A DNA stretch of 64,000 bases. Origin: Eretmocerus hayati (lineage: Eukaryota; Arthropoda; Insecta; Hymenoptera; Aphelinidae). Position 1 is the first letter of the stretch, and the number at the start of each line of letters is the position of its first letter. The notes beneath the pieces are model-generated. The model was not told the origin of the DNA. It saw only the letters and a program-made list of their open reading frames with translations, and did not search any database. The position numbers were made by a program, and so were the translations under genes. Below, piece by piece: positions 34,448 through 47,566 of this stretch. The stretch covers positions 102,581,338 through 102,645,337 of the forward strand of contig CM056744.1 of the NCBI GenBank assembly GCA_029851415.1, in the 5' to 3' direction.

Positions 34448-35970
34448 GATGAATCTTTAATTACTCAAAAAGTGTGATATACCGGTTCAAGAGAATATAG
34501 AGTGACGGTAATGAGAGATAATATAAAAGGGATACCGGCGCGGGCGCAAGAGCGTGCGTGATCAGGCTGAGAGCGAACAATGAGTCAGGTCCGCGCAACA
34601 ATCCTAGATTTAACTGACCGGCACTATTTCGCTAAAAGGGCGCGAGAGGACAGAGCAAAAGAGAGATGTTAAAATTGGCTGTTTGAAGAATTTGAAATAT
34701 GATTGGTACTTCATGAACATTTGGCATTACAATGACCCCTGTCTCTTTCTGATTCGGACTACTTAGGGCGTGTCTCCAATCCGAGCGCATGCCACCCCAA
34801 GGCGCACGATATGGCGCACCACAGGGGCTGATTCTACATTCACGTCGAACCCGCGTTTGACGCGACGGTCGACGCAGGATTTTTGCTGCGTACAGTGAAG
34901 CTAGCCCCACTTTGAGTTTTTCCGAGTCGGTACGGCAGGCTGCAGGCAAAGATATTTCTTTTGCTGGCTTGATCAGGCTTGATTGCGGCCGAGATTACGT
35001 GTGTTTCGATTGCAGTGCTGTCAAAATATTTTCATCAGAGAAATAGAAAATTCTGAGGGGAACCCGGAATCGCCCTCAGCACATGAACCTTGCCGATCCA
35101 CCGAAAATGCGAACTAACAGTGTGGCAGAGACATTTTATATGAGGGGTTAGGTTAATGACATTGACAACAAGTAAATTTCTGTCTCACAAAAAATTTCTC
35201 TGTCACACCCTGAATTCAGGTGGATGTGATAAGCTATGAAGGAAATCGTGGCAACCTTCATGTTACAGGTACTCAACAGTCTGCAGAAAATTTCCCCAAG
35301 GGAAGGAAATTTTGCTTAGCGTTATTAGTGCAAATAGTTTGATAGACTCATGATGCAAGAAGCACCTGACCCCAAATATCCTTCTGGATAACATAAACAA
35401 TAATCAGCATCCAATTTAGTTTGCATTCAATATTTTACCACAAGAAACATTAGGCAGTCTCATGATCAGGAACCATGAGACGACTTCATGCCATTCGACC
35501 TTGTGTGTAAGTAGCTGTAATATAATCTAAGGGAAATGATGTTGAGCACTAATCCAACAACAAATCTGACGGTGGTTCACATATCAGAGAACTATGGAAT
35601 GTAATACTTGTGATGCCTCCATCCGGGTGATTGATTCTCAGAGAGACTTGTCCCACATCTCTTGATACCAACACTCTTCTCGAGTAATTTGTTCTTGTAA
35701 ATTCTGAGGTGACAGAGCAATATCATCAAAGGATTCCAAGCAGATAAATTCACGTACAAAAGATTTGGCATGTAGTTTGAGGGAGATAAACTTGAGCTTC
35801 ATCACAACTGTTGATCTGACAATGTACGATACATGTATTACATGCTGCTGGTAGATGATGATTTCCAGGCGAGCAAGAATACGGTAAGAACAAGTCAATT
35901 CGAACAAGAAGAATTATGTGGACTTTTACCGTTGAAGAAGAGTCAGAAAACAATTTTCCCAATATTTTTG
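34448..35970. other. Anonymous non-coding DNA
   Basis: I see no recognisable gene. A short stretch at 34740-34930 is GC- and CpG-richer than its surroundings. A weak 15-bp inverted pair (GTGTGGCAGAGACA and TCTCTGTCACAC) spans 35121-35209. Confidence 0.4.
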
Positions 35971-36050
35971 CTAAGAACCAAACCCACAAGACTCCTCGGT
36001 TAGTATTCTTCTCAAGACTAGCATCCTATCCACTGAGCTAGCACGACTCT
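35971..36050 (-). repeat. tRNA-like sequence, probable SINE head or pseudogene
   Basis: On the minus strand the stretch opens GTCGTGCTAGCTCAGTGGAT, a near-perfect tRNA D-arm/A box. The anticodon region is disrupted and the B-box-like GGGTTTGGTTC is weak. A functional tRNA is unlikely because neither the anticodon stem nor the acceptor stem closes well. Confidence 0.45.
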
Positions 36051-37576
36051 TGATGAATTAAAATTGTAAAACTGAAGAAAACGATCTCTCTGTCTCGAGA
36101 AGCAATGAAGAATACATTTAATTGTGCGGAGACGAGACCAAGCTTTGTTAATTATCCACATCTAAAGGAGAATATAATCCTTAAGAGAGCTCGTCGTTTC
36201 GAATAAAGTCGACCAAGAACTCGTTACCGAAGTGCTTACGGTCTTCATTCAACGAAACCCCGCAAATCAGAGAGCTCCGTATATACGTGCACACACATCA
36301 GAGCGCTTCCGTACTTTGCGTCTCGCGCATCTATTCAACAGAGCATTGAGCACTCGTAGATTCGAAACGGAATAGAACAGCAACGCAGTGGTTGCGCTAT
36401 TAGCGAGAAATTGAGGCTTCTGGCTGCTATTGCTGATGGTATACATGCACATCAGCGACCGATTCAAGTCGACCCCAAAACGAACAGAGCGTCAGCTGTG
36501 CTGATGTATACAACAACAAATACACCCTCGTACACAATTGTCCCTCCGTATTTTCCAACGATTCGGTGTTATCACGAAATGCGACGTTAGCTTCAGTAAT
36601 ATGAGAGCAATTCAACCTAGAGCAAATAACAGATGCGCAATTTAACATTCTGTATAAGGCGTATACGAAAATTGACGTTTGCGTTTCAATGGTCATCGTT
36701 GGACTCGTTTACTCAATTTTGAGGGTCTCTCTCTCTCTCTCTCTGCTTTAGTACAAGCAATAATTAGATCAAGTCTCGCGCTCACGCGGCAACAATTATT
36801 CGTGTCACTCTTGCTGGGATGATTGTAATGAAGGCTCGGGCGAAAACCGCATGCTAATCGTCACTTCGTGTAAATAGGTCGACTACCGGCATAATGAGCC
36901 CCCTCAACTCTATGAATGAATGCGAGCGTTGGGTTCGTTGGGGTTTGGGAGGTGATTTTTTGTTTGGTTGCAGAGGTAAGTATATTACGATCTTTTTGGT
37001 GGCAGCAAGCGGAGAGTCTAAATGCTCGACGATACTCATGAATACAATTACGCGCTTCGCTGTCTTTCAAATTTAGTTTGGAAAAAGAGTTTGGGACGCT
37101 CCTTATTGGAATCGAATTTCACGTTCCTTGGTCAACTCCACCGCCCTTGATGTTGATTGCTCCTGAGATTACATTGCTTGAATTGAAGGAAATTCGTTCT
37201 AAAATGAAAGAGAAGAGGTCGGCAAACTTTTTCTAGACCGTGAAACTCAAGATTTTCTCACTGAGACAATTTCGGAGGATGGGTTGAGTGTGATTTAGGC
37301 AATCTAAGACAAATTGTATCGGTATCTATTTGTGAATTTGGTCCTTAAAAATTTTCTCAGCATTGATAAACGATGTGGTTATGAGAGAAAATCTCCAGAA
37401 GAATCTCGAAAATCAAACTATTGCCATATCGATTTTGAAGGAAGAAATTGAGCGATCTATTGACCGAAACATTCAAATTATCTATACTCAAATTGGCCAT
37501 GCTTCTCAAACTGTCCCTGCCCTCCTTCAAAAGGTAGAAAGGAGACTTTTCTAATTCTAAGTGTGCGAATTCTCGC
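36051..37576. other. Anonymous non-coding DNA
   Basis: No gene is recognised. A (TC)n run lies at 36725-36744. Confidence 0.45.
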
Positions 37577-37644
37577 CCGGGCGCTCTAATGGCCGAGGCG
37601 TCAGTCCGGAGAACCGTAGATCCCGGGTTCAAATCTTTCTTGGA
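37577..37644 (+). repeat. tRNA-like sequence, probable SINE head
   Basis: GGCGCTCTAATGGCCGAGGC contains an A-box-like TGGCCGAGGCGTC, and CCCGGGTTCAAATC is a good B box 40 bp later, the spacing of a tRNA promoter. The acceptor ends do not pair. It belongs to a different family from the copies at 9.6 kb. Confidence 0.45.
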
Positions 37645-37986
37645 AAAGAATTTTTTGCTCTCTTTGTCGCCGTCCGAAAAAAATCCTCCATCCAGAGATC
37701 ATGAGCCCGAATAAATGATAGAACAACGTTTCTTAATCGAAAATTTCTATTGAGCTACAGATTTAGATGATCTATTTTTAAAGAAACAAACAACCCAAGT
37801 GAAAAAAATCTATGTAGATCATATACAGAATCTATATCCGATTCCGATATATAATTCATATATGTTTTTGGTAATATAGAAAGTCTATATGCCCTCAGTA
37901 CGAAATTGTTTGACGTATAAAATCAACGCCCGGAAAGGATTTTTTGCGTTTTTGAACGATTCTGAGCACGATTTTTAGCTGCTGTT

Positions 37987-38612
37987 TCACCTGAGGGGCA
38001 GATTTGCGTGGTAGAAATATTTGAGCAAAACCACCACTATCTGTAGAATTTTGGGGAAATTGTTTTCACCACACTTGCTCATCGTTGACTCGTCACCTGA
38101 TCCGCACGGCCGAAATCGGACTGTTACCCACGTACATCGTCTGTTGGAGAGATCGTGGAGAAGAATTTTCGCGAATTTTTTAGCCCGTTGCGAAGCCTTT
38201 ATCTTCCCTTGCACACGACCAAATGACGATTGCTTCACTCGAGAGCTCCATCAAGCTCAACATCGAGACTGCCTTGCAGAAATTCTGCACAGGAGCTGCA
38301 GCTCGGCGGATATAGATCAGCGGTTGAGAATAGGATGCAGCGCGACGTAAAGGCCGTCCTCAAGTAGCAAACGGCATGGTCAATGGGGCTCGTCGATCGA
38401 TTGAAAGACCCGTCATTGACACGCGTCCGATGGATTGCGATGGGCTGTGAGACAAAATTTTTCACAGAGTAACACAATGATTTACAAAGGATTGATTCTA
38501 CTGTACAGATCATTCTCGAAGCGCGCATGGGACATTCAAATAACGAGGTCTCAAAGAACAACAAACTTTGCAGGTTAAGCCGCCGTCGAAGCATCACTTC
38601 AAATACATTCAA
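37987..38612 (-). other. Outward open frames in left palindrome arm (unproven)
   Basis: Two minus-strand frames of 125 and 83 codons (38235-38612 and 37987-38238) overlap by ATGA. The 125-codon frame has an identical copy in the right arm. I recognise no domain. The arms are nearly identical as DNA, so their shared frames do not show selection on a protein. They are reported only as possible ORFs. Confidence 0.25.
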
Positions 38613-38983
38613 AGTTATTTTTCACGATGGAGAATACTCATCTGAAGTCTCAATTTTCACAAGCTGCCGTATTAGGTGGTCCACTTTCCAGCTGTCGCAG
38701 AGATCTTCTAGCGAAAAATAGGCGAAGATACGCCCGGTGAACTTGACAAATTTTTCCGTTTGCGAGCATATCGAGCAGACTGAAGTTCGGTGTCAGCAAA
38801 ACAGTAACAGTCTCAGTCTGCTTGATATGCTCGCAAACGGAAAAATTTGTCAAGTTCGCTGCGCGTATCTTCGCCTATTTTTCGCTAGAAGATCTCTGCG
38901 ACAGCTGGAAAGTGGACCACCTAATACGGCAGCTTGTGAAAATTGAGACTTCAGATGAGTATTCTCCATCGTGAAAAATAACT

Positions 38984-39672
38984 TTGAATGTATTTGAAGT
39001 GATGCTTCGACGGCGGCTTAACCTGCAAAGTTTGTTGTTCTTTGAGACCTCGTTATTTGAATGTCCCATGCGCGCTTCGAGAATGATCTGTACAGTAGAA
39101 TCAATCCTTTGTAAATCATTGTGTTACTCTGTGAAAAATTTTGTCTCACAGCCCATCGCAATCCATCGGACGCGTGTCAATGACGGGTCTTTCAATCGAT
39201 CGACGAGCCCCATTGACCATGCCGTTTGCTACTTGAGGACGGCCTTTACGTCGCGCTGCATCCTATTCTCAACCGCTGATCTATATCCGCCGAGCTGCAG
39301 CTCCTGTGCAGAATTTCTGCAAGGCAGTCTCGATGTTGAGCTTGATGGAGCTCTCGAGTGAAGCAATCGTCATTTGGTCGTGTGCAAGGGAAGATAAAGG
39401 CTTCGCAACGGGCTAAAAAATTCGCGAAAATTCTTCTCCACGATCTCTCCAACAGACGATGTACGTGGGTAACAGTCCGACTTCGGCCGTGCGGATCAGG
39501 TGACGAGTCAACGCAAAATTCTACAGATAGTGGTGGTTTTGCTCAAATATTTCTACCGCGCAAATCTGCCCCTCAGGTGAAACAGCAACTAAAAATCGTG
39601 CTCAGAATCGTTCAAAAACGCAAAAAATCCTTTCCGGGCGTTGATTTTACACGTCAAACAATTTCGTACTGA
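38984..39672 (+). other. Outward open frames in right palindrome arm (unproven)
   Basis: These are mirror copies of the left-arm frames: 125 codons at 38984-39361, then 104 codons at 39358-39672, again joined by an ATGA overlap. The second frame differs from its left-arm partner after the 29-base deletion, which shifts the frame. No function can be assigned. Confidence 0.25.
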
Positions 39673-39773
39673 GGGCATATAGACTTTCTATATTACCAAA
39701 AACATATATGAATTATATATCGGAATCGGATATAGATTCTGTATATGATCTACATAGATTTTTTTCACTTGGG

Positions 39774-41420
39774 AATCATTAGTCATCTCGACTTACAGTG
39801 AAAATCTATTTATTGGAAATCATGACAGACAAAAAGTATACCGTCATGATTCACGATCACGAAAAATTATATACTTTCCGATAACGCTCTATAATTAATT
39901 CCAGATCACCCAAAATCGATTTCAAATTCATAAATCAGCAAAAAATACGATGTCCTCATTAAATGTCTACCTTTCTCCTCTCAAGAGCACGGGTTAATCA
40001 ATCAATATTAATTAAAAGACTCTTGAGAACGTGAGCCGATATCGCCGTTGCACGCGCGTCGGACCATGAAAAATACATCGCTCACACATCTGAATATTCT
40101 ACCATAAGAGAAAATGATGCTGAGTTACCGCTGCTATCACTGATTTCCTCAATTACATCATGGGCACCACTTGCCATAAATCTTCAGTCAATATATACCT
40201 CACGTGTGGTGCGAGACCGAAAAACACGTAAATTGCACGCGAGCTCTATCAATTACACACTCTCTCTTTCTGCCGCGCGCCTGTTTGGTTGATCGTGCAC
40301 ACCAACCAACCAACCAACGAACCCAACCAACATATAAAGATCAATTTAAAAGAGGTTTGGATGCATAATCCCAGGATATTGAGAGAATGAAATAGTGATT
40401 ATCAAGAGCTGAAAAAATATAAATGTAGGTATAAGGTATAAGGTGAAAGATAGGAGGAGAGTATGGAAAGGTTAGGTCAAAGATGTCAATTAGTTCAAGT
40501 GCCCTGGCTAATGAACAAAGCCTTTTCGATAGGGTAACACGACTCCCTACCACTCGACTGTTACTTTATTACTACAGCGAGAGGGTGATTCTGACTATAG
40601 TTATATTGTGAGTTAAAATTTTTTTAAAGTCGGGAATTGTAATTGGCTCGGGAGTAGCTCGATATCGCGAAAAGGCTGAGCTTAAAAATAAAAAAAGATA
40701 AGACCAATGTCGATTAAGCCTACAACTCCACTTATTCCTTCGTCGATACAAATGAAATTAAAGGTAAACTCACGGTCCATCAGCTATCTATACACATAGT
40801 TCGTAAAGCTGCAAAATAGAAAAAAAGAAGAGGAAAACAGAGAAGAGCCAGAAGGTTATGTGCTTGCGGCTCTAGCGATAATTGACTAATAGCGCTGCCG
40901 ACGGTCGGAGACTCCTAATATATATATATGGTAAAGTAGCTCTCTCACTCTATATCCGGTCAACTCTTTGTCCAATTGTGATTCTCAAATTAATAAGTTT
41001 CATTCTTAAGATAGAGAAGACTAATTCGATTGCACTTTGAGATTAAATTGCTTTTAAAACTCGTTCGGTTCCGTTAGTATAGTAGTAAGTACAGTTTGGC
41101 TTTCAATTGTCGTCGCGGTATGATGATTTTCAACATTTGCGAGGATGAAATTTGTTCTCGGCTGATGAAAAGTACCGATGTCCACGATGATGAGAAAGTT
41201 ACAAAGTTGAATTATATTTGCACTAATAGCTGCAAGATATAATTCGTCGTCGTAGTAGTGAATACCAAGTTGTTAATTTAATGAAGTCGATTTCTATCAA
41301 AAGTAGAAGAAACAACAACCTCCATTATGAATAAAGGAGTGAGGAATAATGTCCTGACTTATTCATTATAACTAGTCAAAACTACTTGACAAAATTGAGA
41401 TGTAATTATCGTAATGAATG
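39774..41420. other. Anonymous non-coding DNA
   Basis: I see no gene. There is a short (CCAA)n run around 40300-40330. Confidence 0.45.
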
Positions 41421-41425
41421 CATTC

Positions 41426-42117
41426 TGTTCGAGTTTCGAACATGTATCTTGAATTCGCGGTGGATCGCAATTTTCATTTGATATTTAGAAATTATAAATG
41501 CATTCTTTCCAGCCTATAAATCCACAGTATTAAAGGCAAATAACATCATTTTGGTTCATTTTACACTTTGAGCTCTTCGCCATGAGGGCCATATAGTCAT
41601 GACTAGAAATCAAGTATATTCTTGCTCTCAAGATTTTACGATCCTAGAGTCGATGCCACGCTGCGCGAGGCATTTCTTTTGACCTTGCGGCTCGGCCCGC
41701 GCTTACGGGCTAATAGCTTCCAGAAGTTCATTTGACACCCTCTTTTCCCTTGGCGTTTTCACGTGATCACATAGTGCTACTCATATGTATGTACCATCTT
41801 TAAATATGTGTATGTTTTATCCCACTCTTGTTCTCCAGCGAGCAGGCGTCGTTGCCATACGCGGCAGTCTTCTACGAGATTTTGACTAAGAAACAACGCC
41901 GAAAAATCGGCTCGCACTTGTACAACTCGTTGTATTATTTCAGAACAAATAAAAGTGTTGATTTTCAGCATTCAAACGGCGTCCACGCATCATTTTGAGA
42001 ACGTCCAACAGGATGTCGATATCCATGCGAACGCGTGCAATTACATCCATAAATTAATCATCATTCAAATTACGAAATTCGAGGCACGGTAGATTAATTT
42101 CACCGCGCTTCTGTACA
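41426..42117 (+). repeat. 5' LTR
   Basis: Nearly identical to the 3' LTR; I count about seven substitutions in 692 bases and no indel. It contains a TATA-like CCTATAAAT at 41512-41520 and a polyadenylation signal AATAAA near 41948, which outline promoter and termination signals. The open frame inside it simply repeats in both LTRs and is not a gene. Confidence 0.92.
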
Positions 42118-42123
42118 TAAAAA

Positions 42124-42141
42124 TGGTCCTTCGAGCCGGAT
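42124..42141 (+). other. Primer-binding site of the LTR element
   Basis: TGGTCCTTCGAGCCGGAT starts six bases after the 5' LTR. The TGG pairs with the CCA end of a tRNA primer. I have an impression that similar sites occur in insect BEL/Pao or Gypsy elements but cannot name the tRNA from sequence alone. Confidence 0.65.
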
Positions 42142-45100
42142 CCACCGGCATCACCGATACAGTCTTCGGGCTCAAACAAATAGACATTTCAGAGTGTTCA
42201 GAGTGCATTCAAGTGAATACGACTTACATCAAAGTGTGATACAAATCATTTAGTGTATTCAAGTGACTACATCATGCAAGATTTGAACAATTGTGCTACG
42301 TATTTACGAACTGTTATACCTACAGTGCAGTGAGACATGTATATATATATATATATATATATGCTATATCAAGCGAATGCCGGTCGTCGCACGCACAGCA
42401 TCTACAAGCCATCGCTGCATTTACGGAAGGCCCTATAGTCACTCTTCCACTGGCGTGCGGCGTGTGCGTGGAGGCGAGACCTTGCCGCTGCACGCAACTT
42501 GCGCGCGCTCGCTCACTCAACATAGATGTGGAGTCAGATCTTCCTATGGGTTTCCGTAGCCGTTCGAGGCATCGCTACGCAATATATTTTTGTGCATCAT
42601 CAGGACTGCTCTTTGAATAACTCATTCGTAAGCAAATGTCATCGCATCACATGCTATCACACGAAGTGAATTCATCAAACATAGTTCATGAGACAGTATG
42701 ATTCTGTTACTGAAATACATTTTTGACAGCATACAGAATCTGTCGTTCACATACGATATCAGGCAGTAATATTGTGCCATACAGGACGTCCAGACCTATT
42801 CTATATAGAGGTCACTCAAGCAATTCCTCATCAGAGGTTATTCATTGTAAGACTCGTTACCGGTCAAATGCCGGACCAAACGAGCACGTTCAGAACATTT
42901 CATCACAATCATTTCTACAGCCATTCAATGCTTGCTAATGTCTGCTTAATCACGCTGTGATAAGCCATTTTTCACGAGAAACTTTTTTCTCGCCCTTATG
43001 TATGCTTCATTTAGATACATCTTATCTTGATATCATGCATGCATTGTCGTAGTAATTCCTCGTAAGTTTGTGGAATCATGCTTAATCAGACATAGAACTC
43101 ATTCTTGCTCCCATCGATTGGTAAATTCTATTTCTTAAGAGAATCACAATTTTTCCTCAAACATGAATCTGAAACAAATACCACATCATAGCTGTAATAC
43201 TCATATGACATATGTTCTGGCCAGCGTATGTTATATTTGTATGAGCACTCACTTACATTACACATTCCATTACATGACATATCGATAAGAGGTATAAATC
43301 TTCTTCATGAACTAAATGATAGAATCGATTTCAACGATTTTTGATAGAAAATTTCTACGACTTGAATTTTGCGCTACTTTCTAGAGATTCTTTTCAAACG
43401 CAATCAGAATTTCCTCTCGATAGTGCTTCAATGCAATTGGAAGTTGATGCATTCCTATTCGAATTTCACCCCAGCTATATTAGATCTCTACTTACTCATC
43501 TACGAATTAAATGCGATCCGTATTGTCAAATTCATGCTGCATATTTCAGGTATATCCCAAGTCACCTTATTATTATGTTTTTGATTGAATTTGCCAAACC
43601 CACGCAGCACGTATACTTTCATAAATGCATTAAAGATTCTTATCAGAAATAGTTTCAAACAGTATAACGTATTAATCATTCAGAGATAAGTGACACGGTC
43701 TTCAAATTACTCCAATTTTCATATCCACATTTAAGCTACATGGTTGGATTATACTCATCCCAATGACCGTTTGTGTATAATTCTGCGACTACAGCTATCA
43801 CATTTGATCATTCGAATTTCATGGATGTATTTGTATTACATCATCCACCAGTCGGTCGCGCTTTCTACGCGATTTTCAAATAGAATTGATCTCGATTCAA
43901 CATTATCAATCCAGCATCGTAGTAAATTCTCTGATTTACATCAACACAAAACGAGACACTTTCACGTATCCATTTGAGAGCATGTACTCTGACATTATAA
44001 GAATATCACATGATGTAAAACTCTTTAGTCATCATCCATCAATAATCGTTGCTTTCTGTAGAAAATCATATCTTGCTGAGCTGTAGAAATCGGCTTATCA
44101 TAATCAATCTCAGACGGTAAACTTCCGTCATTCATAATCATTTATCAGACAACACAAGTTTGTCATACAATGCATACGCAGGCAGACTAATTCTGCCAGA
44201 CAAATCCGCCATCAGTCAGCGAGAATTTGTCAAACGACCGCATATTCAAGAATATACAGAAGAAATGTATCAATTGGCTCATCGTAACGATGGATTAAAC
44301 CATCCACTATACAACGTCGAAATGAGTGGCCAAACATTCAACAAGTCAGACATGGATCGAGATGCTATTCATCGAGAATTAAGAGATCAGTCGAACTCTA
44401 ATACACTCAATACATTTTATTTCAGTAATGAAATTGATTCAAGCTTGAAACTTCAAGAAAATTCCATCCTTTTGCTAGCTCTATGTTCCAACAAAAACCA
44501 AATACACACACATACGCACCATCTTCCCCATCTTCTGGATGGAATCGAACAGGACTCACATTGCGCAAACGACGAAGCAAATCTTCAAAAATTTCATCGT
44601 ATTACGTGAATCAATTCTCCTCAAAAGGCTGTTGAGATCTTTGATCAATTTATGTTCAACCGCCACATACATCGCGTAAATGGAATTGCAAATACGATCA
44701 GGACGATTTGAATTAATGTAATCTTGATTCGTGATGAGATATCATCGACACATTTGACCTCGATCCTCCAAGGGTTTCGATGATAATAAATGCTATCAAG
44801 TTATTGTTCTTACAGATCAATTTTCACCAAGCTCATGAGGTAACACAAATTCAACGATTTTTCAGCCAGCATAAAGAATCAATGCATTAACGTAAATCAC
44901 GTGATTGGAATCGTGCATTTAAACAAAGTTTCAATTCAAGCCATGGTTCATCCTTTCAGTTTTTTGTTGCTTATTCATTCTTTCCCCCATGCAACGAGGT
45001 TCTGAGATACTGACAAAACCAGTTCATAGAACCCATAATCAGTATTGGTGCAAAATTTGGTCGGACACATCAGTTCGATAACTATTCATTCGAACCTATG

Positions 45101-47553
45101 ACACTCCACAATAGTCTGGGTTCCAAGGAGCATTGATTGGAGACTATTCACTCCACCATTCAAATAGTCATTCAGTTGATTGAAGAATCAATTTGTACAT
45201 GAGCACTCGTATTTCAGATGACGAATCAACACACAATGAAACTTCATTCATATGAAACAACTTCGCGTATGGCTCAAATGCCACATCAAAGAGATCATAC
45301 AAAATCACATTTCTAAAAACGGAAACTTCCTCATCACAATTATTTGTCGAACTAATGGATTAAATATCTCAGTTTTGGTCAACCAATGCACATTCCAACA
45401 TGCCATAAGTCGAAGTCATTATGATACCCACGCTCATGGACAGCCGTGTTCTAGGAACCTCCATATTCATTCAAACAATTCGCCAAAACAGCCTTCAAGG
45501 AATAAGTAGCCACCATTCTTGTAGAAATTCGTGAAAGACATCGAGATCGACTAGGCAAGAAGCCAAAAACGCGGTTTACCATAACAATTCTCTAGTACGC
45601 GTTGTTATTGATTTCAGATACTCCAAGAAATACACGTTTTCACAAACCCGATTCAGTAGTCTCAGATCCTGAGTCAGGATTGCCTTATATTCTGGAGTTG
45701 ATAAAGAATTTCCTCCAATCAAAGCACCAAAATTTATTCATTATACATCAAACACATGTTAATTCAGTCAAAGTCGGGCATTTCCAACGTTTTGTTTCCA
45801 GTGTATGCACCTATCAGGCACGATTACAAGTCGAAATAGGTCGAAATATCAATTTCTTCAAGAGAGTTCAAACTTTTGTTCACTCTGAGAGTTCCCAAAA
45901 CTTTGGTTATCAACTCATTCAATACAACGAATAATATTCGTCCTTCTCATTATCCGCGTATTACAACCAAAGTCAAATCAGTCACAGAATACGAATCATT
46001 TTCAGTCAAAATAAGGATTCTACTGTCCATTCGACCAATTTGAGTTCCCCATTTTCATACCACTGAGATTAAAGATCGGTGGAAATTCAAGCAAATGTCA
46101 ATCTTCGATTACTGCACGAATCAGTGGAATACAGATAGTTAACCATTAGCAATCACTGTTTGAGACAGTGTAAATCGAATCAGTATGGAATATTTATGCC
46201 CGTGCATCCATAAATGTCAACTTTGTTTGAATCCAATTCAAGTAGTTCATTCATTATATATTCAAATCGCCAGATCATACATGACAGTCTTTCGAGTGTC
46301 AATCTCACTGGAGATTCCATGGCAATTCTGGACATCATTGCCAGAATCTGATTCGAAGCAAACCACAGTTCTATTCGATAGAGACTAGTCATGATCTTTC
46401 TTGAGAAGAAAATAGTATCTTTTACATACTAAAGTCAGTGCGTTCATATGTTGCATATTTACATTCAAATCCCCGAAACAATTTGTATGCATTCTTTAGT
46501 AAACTAGCTCTTGTGTTGATCATTCGAGCTCCTCTTTTTCTCGCATTTATCCTTTACACAATCTTCATACGCGCGAAGCCTTGGAGGGCTCGCATTCTCC
46601 GATTAGTTCAGTAATTTTACAACACATGAATTCATATGAATCAAATTGGTATACTAGTGATAAAACTCACAATCACATCGACTCGTCACTCAAAACTCAC
46701 ACTTATACATCAGTAGAATGCCTAATTACCATGCCGGGCAATGTTCATTCATTCAGATCTTACCATCCACAGATTCATTTACAACTCTCTGTACTTTCGC
46801 AGAGAGAAGTAAAAAATTCAAATCGCTCTGAGACCCGTGTCAGTTGCAATATTCGACAAAAAAATGTCAACTAATCCATGATATCCATTCGGTTTTCACA
46901 GAAATTCGAGCGATTCTCACGCTACATTTTCTCATTCAGATGCAACAAATCATTTGACATTTTACTTACGCATTGGTTCTTTTGATGACACATTCCTTTC
47001 GATTCATTGAAAACTTGTGCAAGCCATAGAAATCACCTCGAGAACACGACTGATCACTTATATCCCAAGAATTTACCAATCCAGCAAATTTAGGGAAGCA
47101 TGACAGATTTGACCGAAGCTTCTTGGACTCGTCATTTGAATGCCTTATCACAGGCGAAAGGATTGTCTCAATCAAGAGAGATGATGTTCTATCAGTATAC
47201 AGAAATCAGAATCAGATCTGCAGTATACAAGGTTATACTTGTACAAACCTCTACGACCAGATATTTTCATCAACACGTGACATCAAGCATTGAAGCTTGT
47301 ACAGAATTCAAGTCACGTCCGTACATAGTGGAGAAGAAATATTTACGAACAGTGCAAAACAATATGAACTCTAAGTGATATGATATGAGAATTCTTCGAT
47401 GCAATCTATTTATTACGATGTATTACCACATTGAATACGATAAGCATGTATTCAATTATTGGATTCTATTCGAATTAATTCAACAATCTATCTTTACGTG
47501 AACCATATTTACCAATCCATAATTCAACTGATTGTTTTGAGATATCCTATCTC
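42142..47553 (+). other. Non-coding interior of the LTR element
   Basis: The interior has no recognisable protein domain. It starts with a moderately GC-rich leader, broken by a (TA)n run at 42339-42361, then becomes a long G-poor tract full of TCA, ATTCA and CATT words. In five 60-base samples I counted 39 G against 67 C. The longest frame is 149 codons (44160-44609) and matches nothing I know. Plus-strand frames outnumber minus-strand ones, which the TCA richness alone explains, since TCA is a stop on the other strand. Confidence 0.7.
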
Positions 47554-47566
47554 AAAGGGGGCAGGA
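47554..47566 (+). other. Polypurine tract
   Basis: AAAGGGGGCAGGA ends directly at the 3' LTR, the position and composition of a plus-strand DNA primer. One C interrupts it. Confidence 0.75.

Larger units (their letters stand above)
37794..39773. mobile_element. Foldback element 2, near-perfect 1-kb-arm palindrome
   Basis: The left arm (37794-38783, 990 bp) and right arm (38813-39773, 961 bp) are inverted copies separated by only a 29-base loop. They start and end CCCAAGTGAAAAAA and its complement. The arms differ by one 29-base indel (present in the left arm near 38051-38080, absent at the matching place near 39511) and a few single-base changes. I see no clear target-site duplication and no recognisable transposase. 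The transcript of this locus would fold into a hairpin of almost 1 kb. I infer a foldback transposon or a very recent inverted duplication; sharp symmetric ends favour the former. Confidence 0.85.

Noticed and set aside
35121..35209. Weak 15-bp inverted pair as a MITE
   Set aside because: Two mismatches, no target duplication and only about 90 bp; could be chance.
44160..44609. 149-codon frame in the LARD interior as gag
   Set aside because: No zinc knuckle, capsid-like pattern or following pol; plus-strand frames are favoured there by TCA richness.
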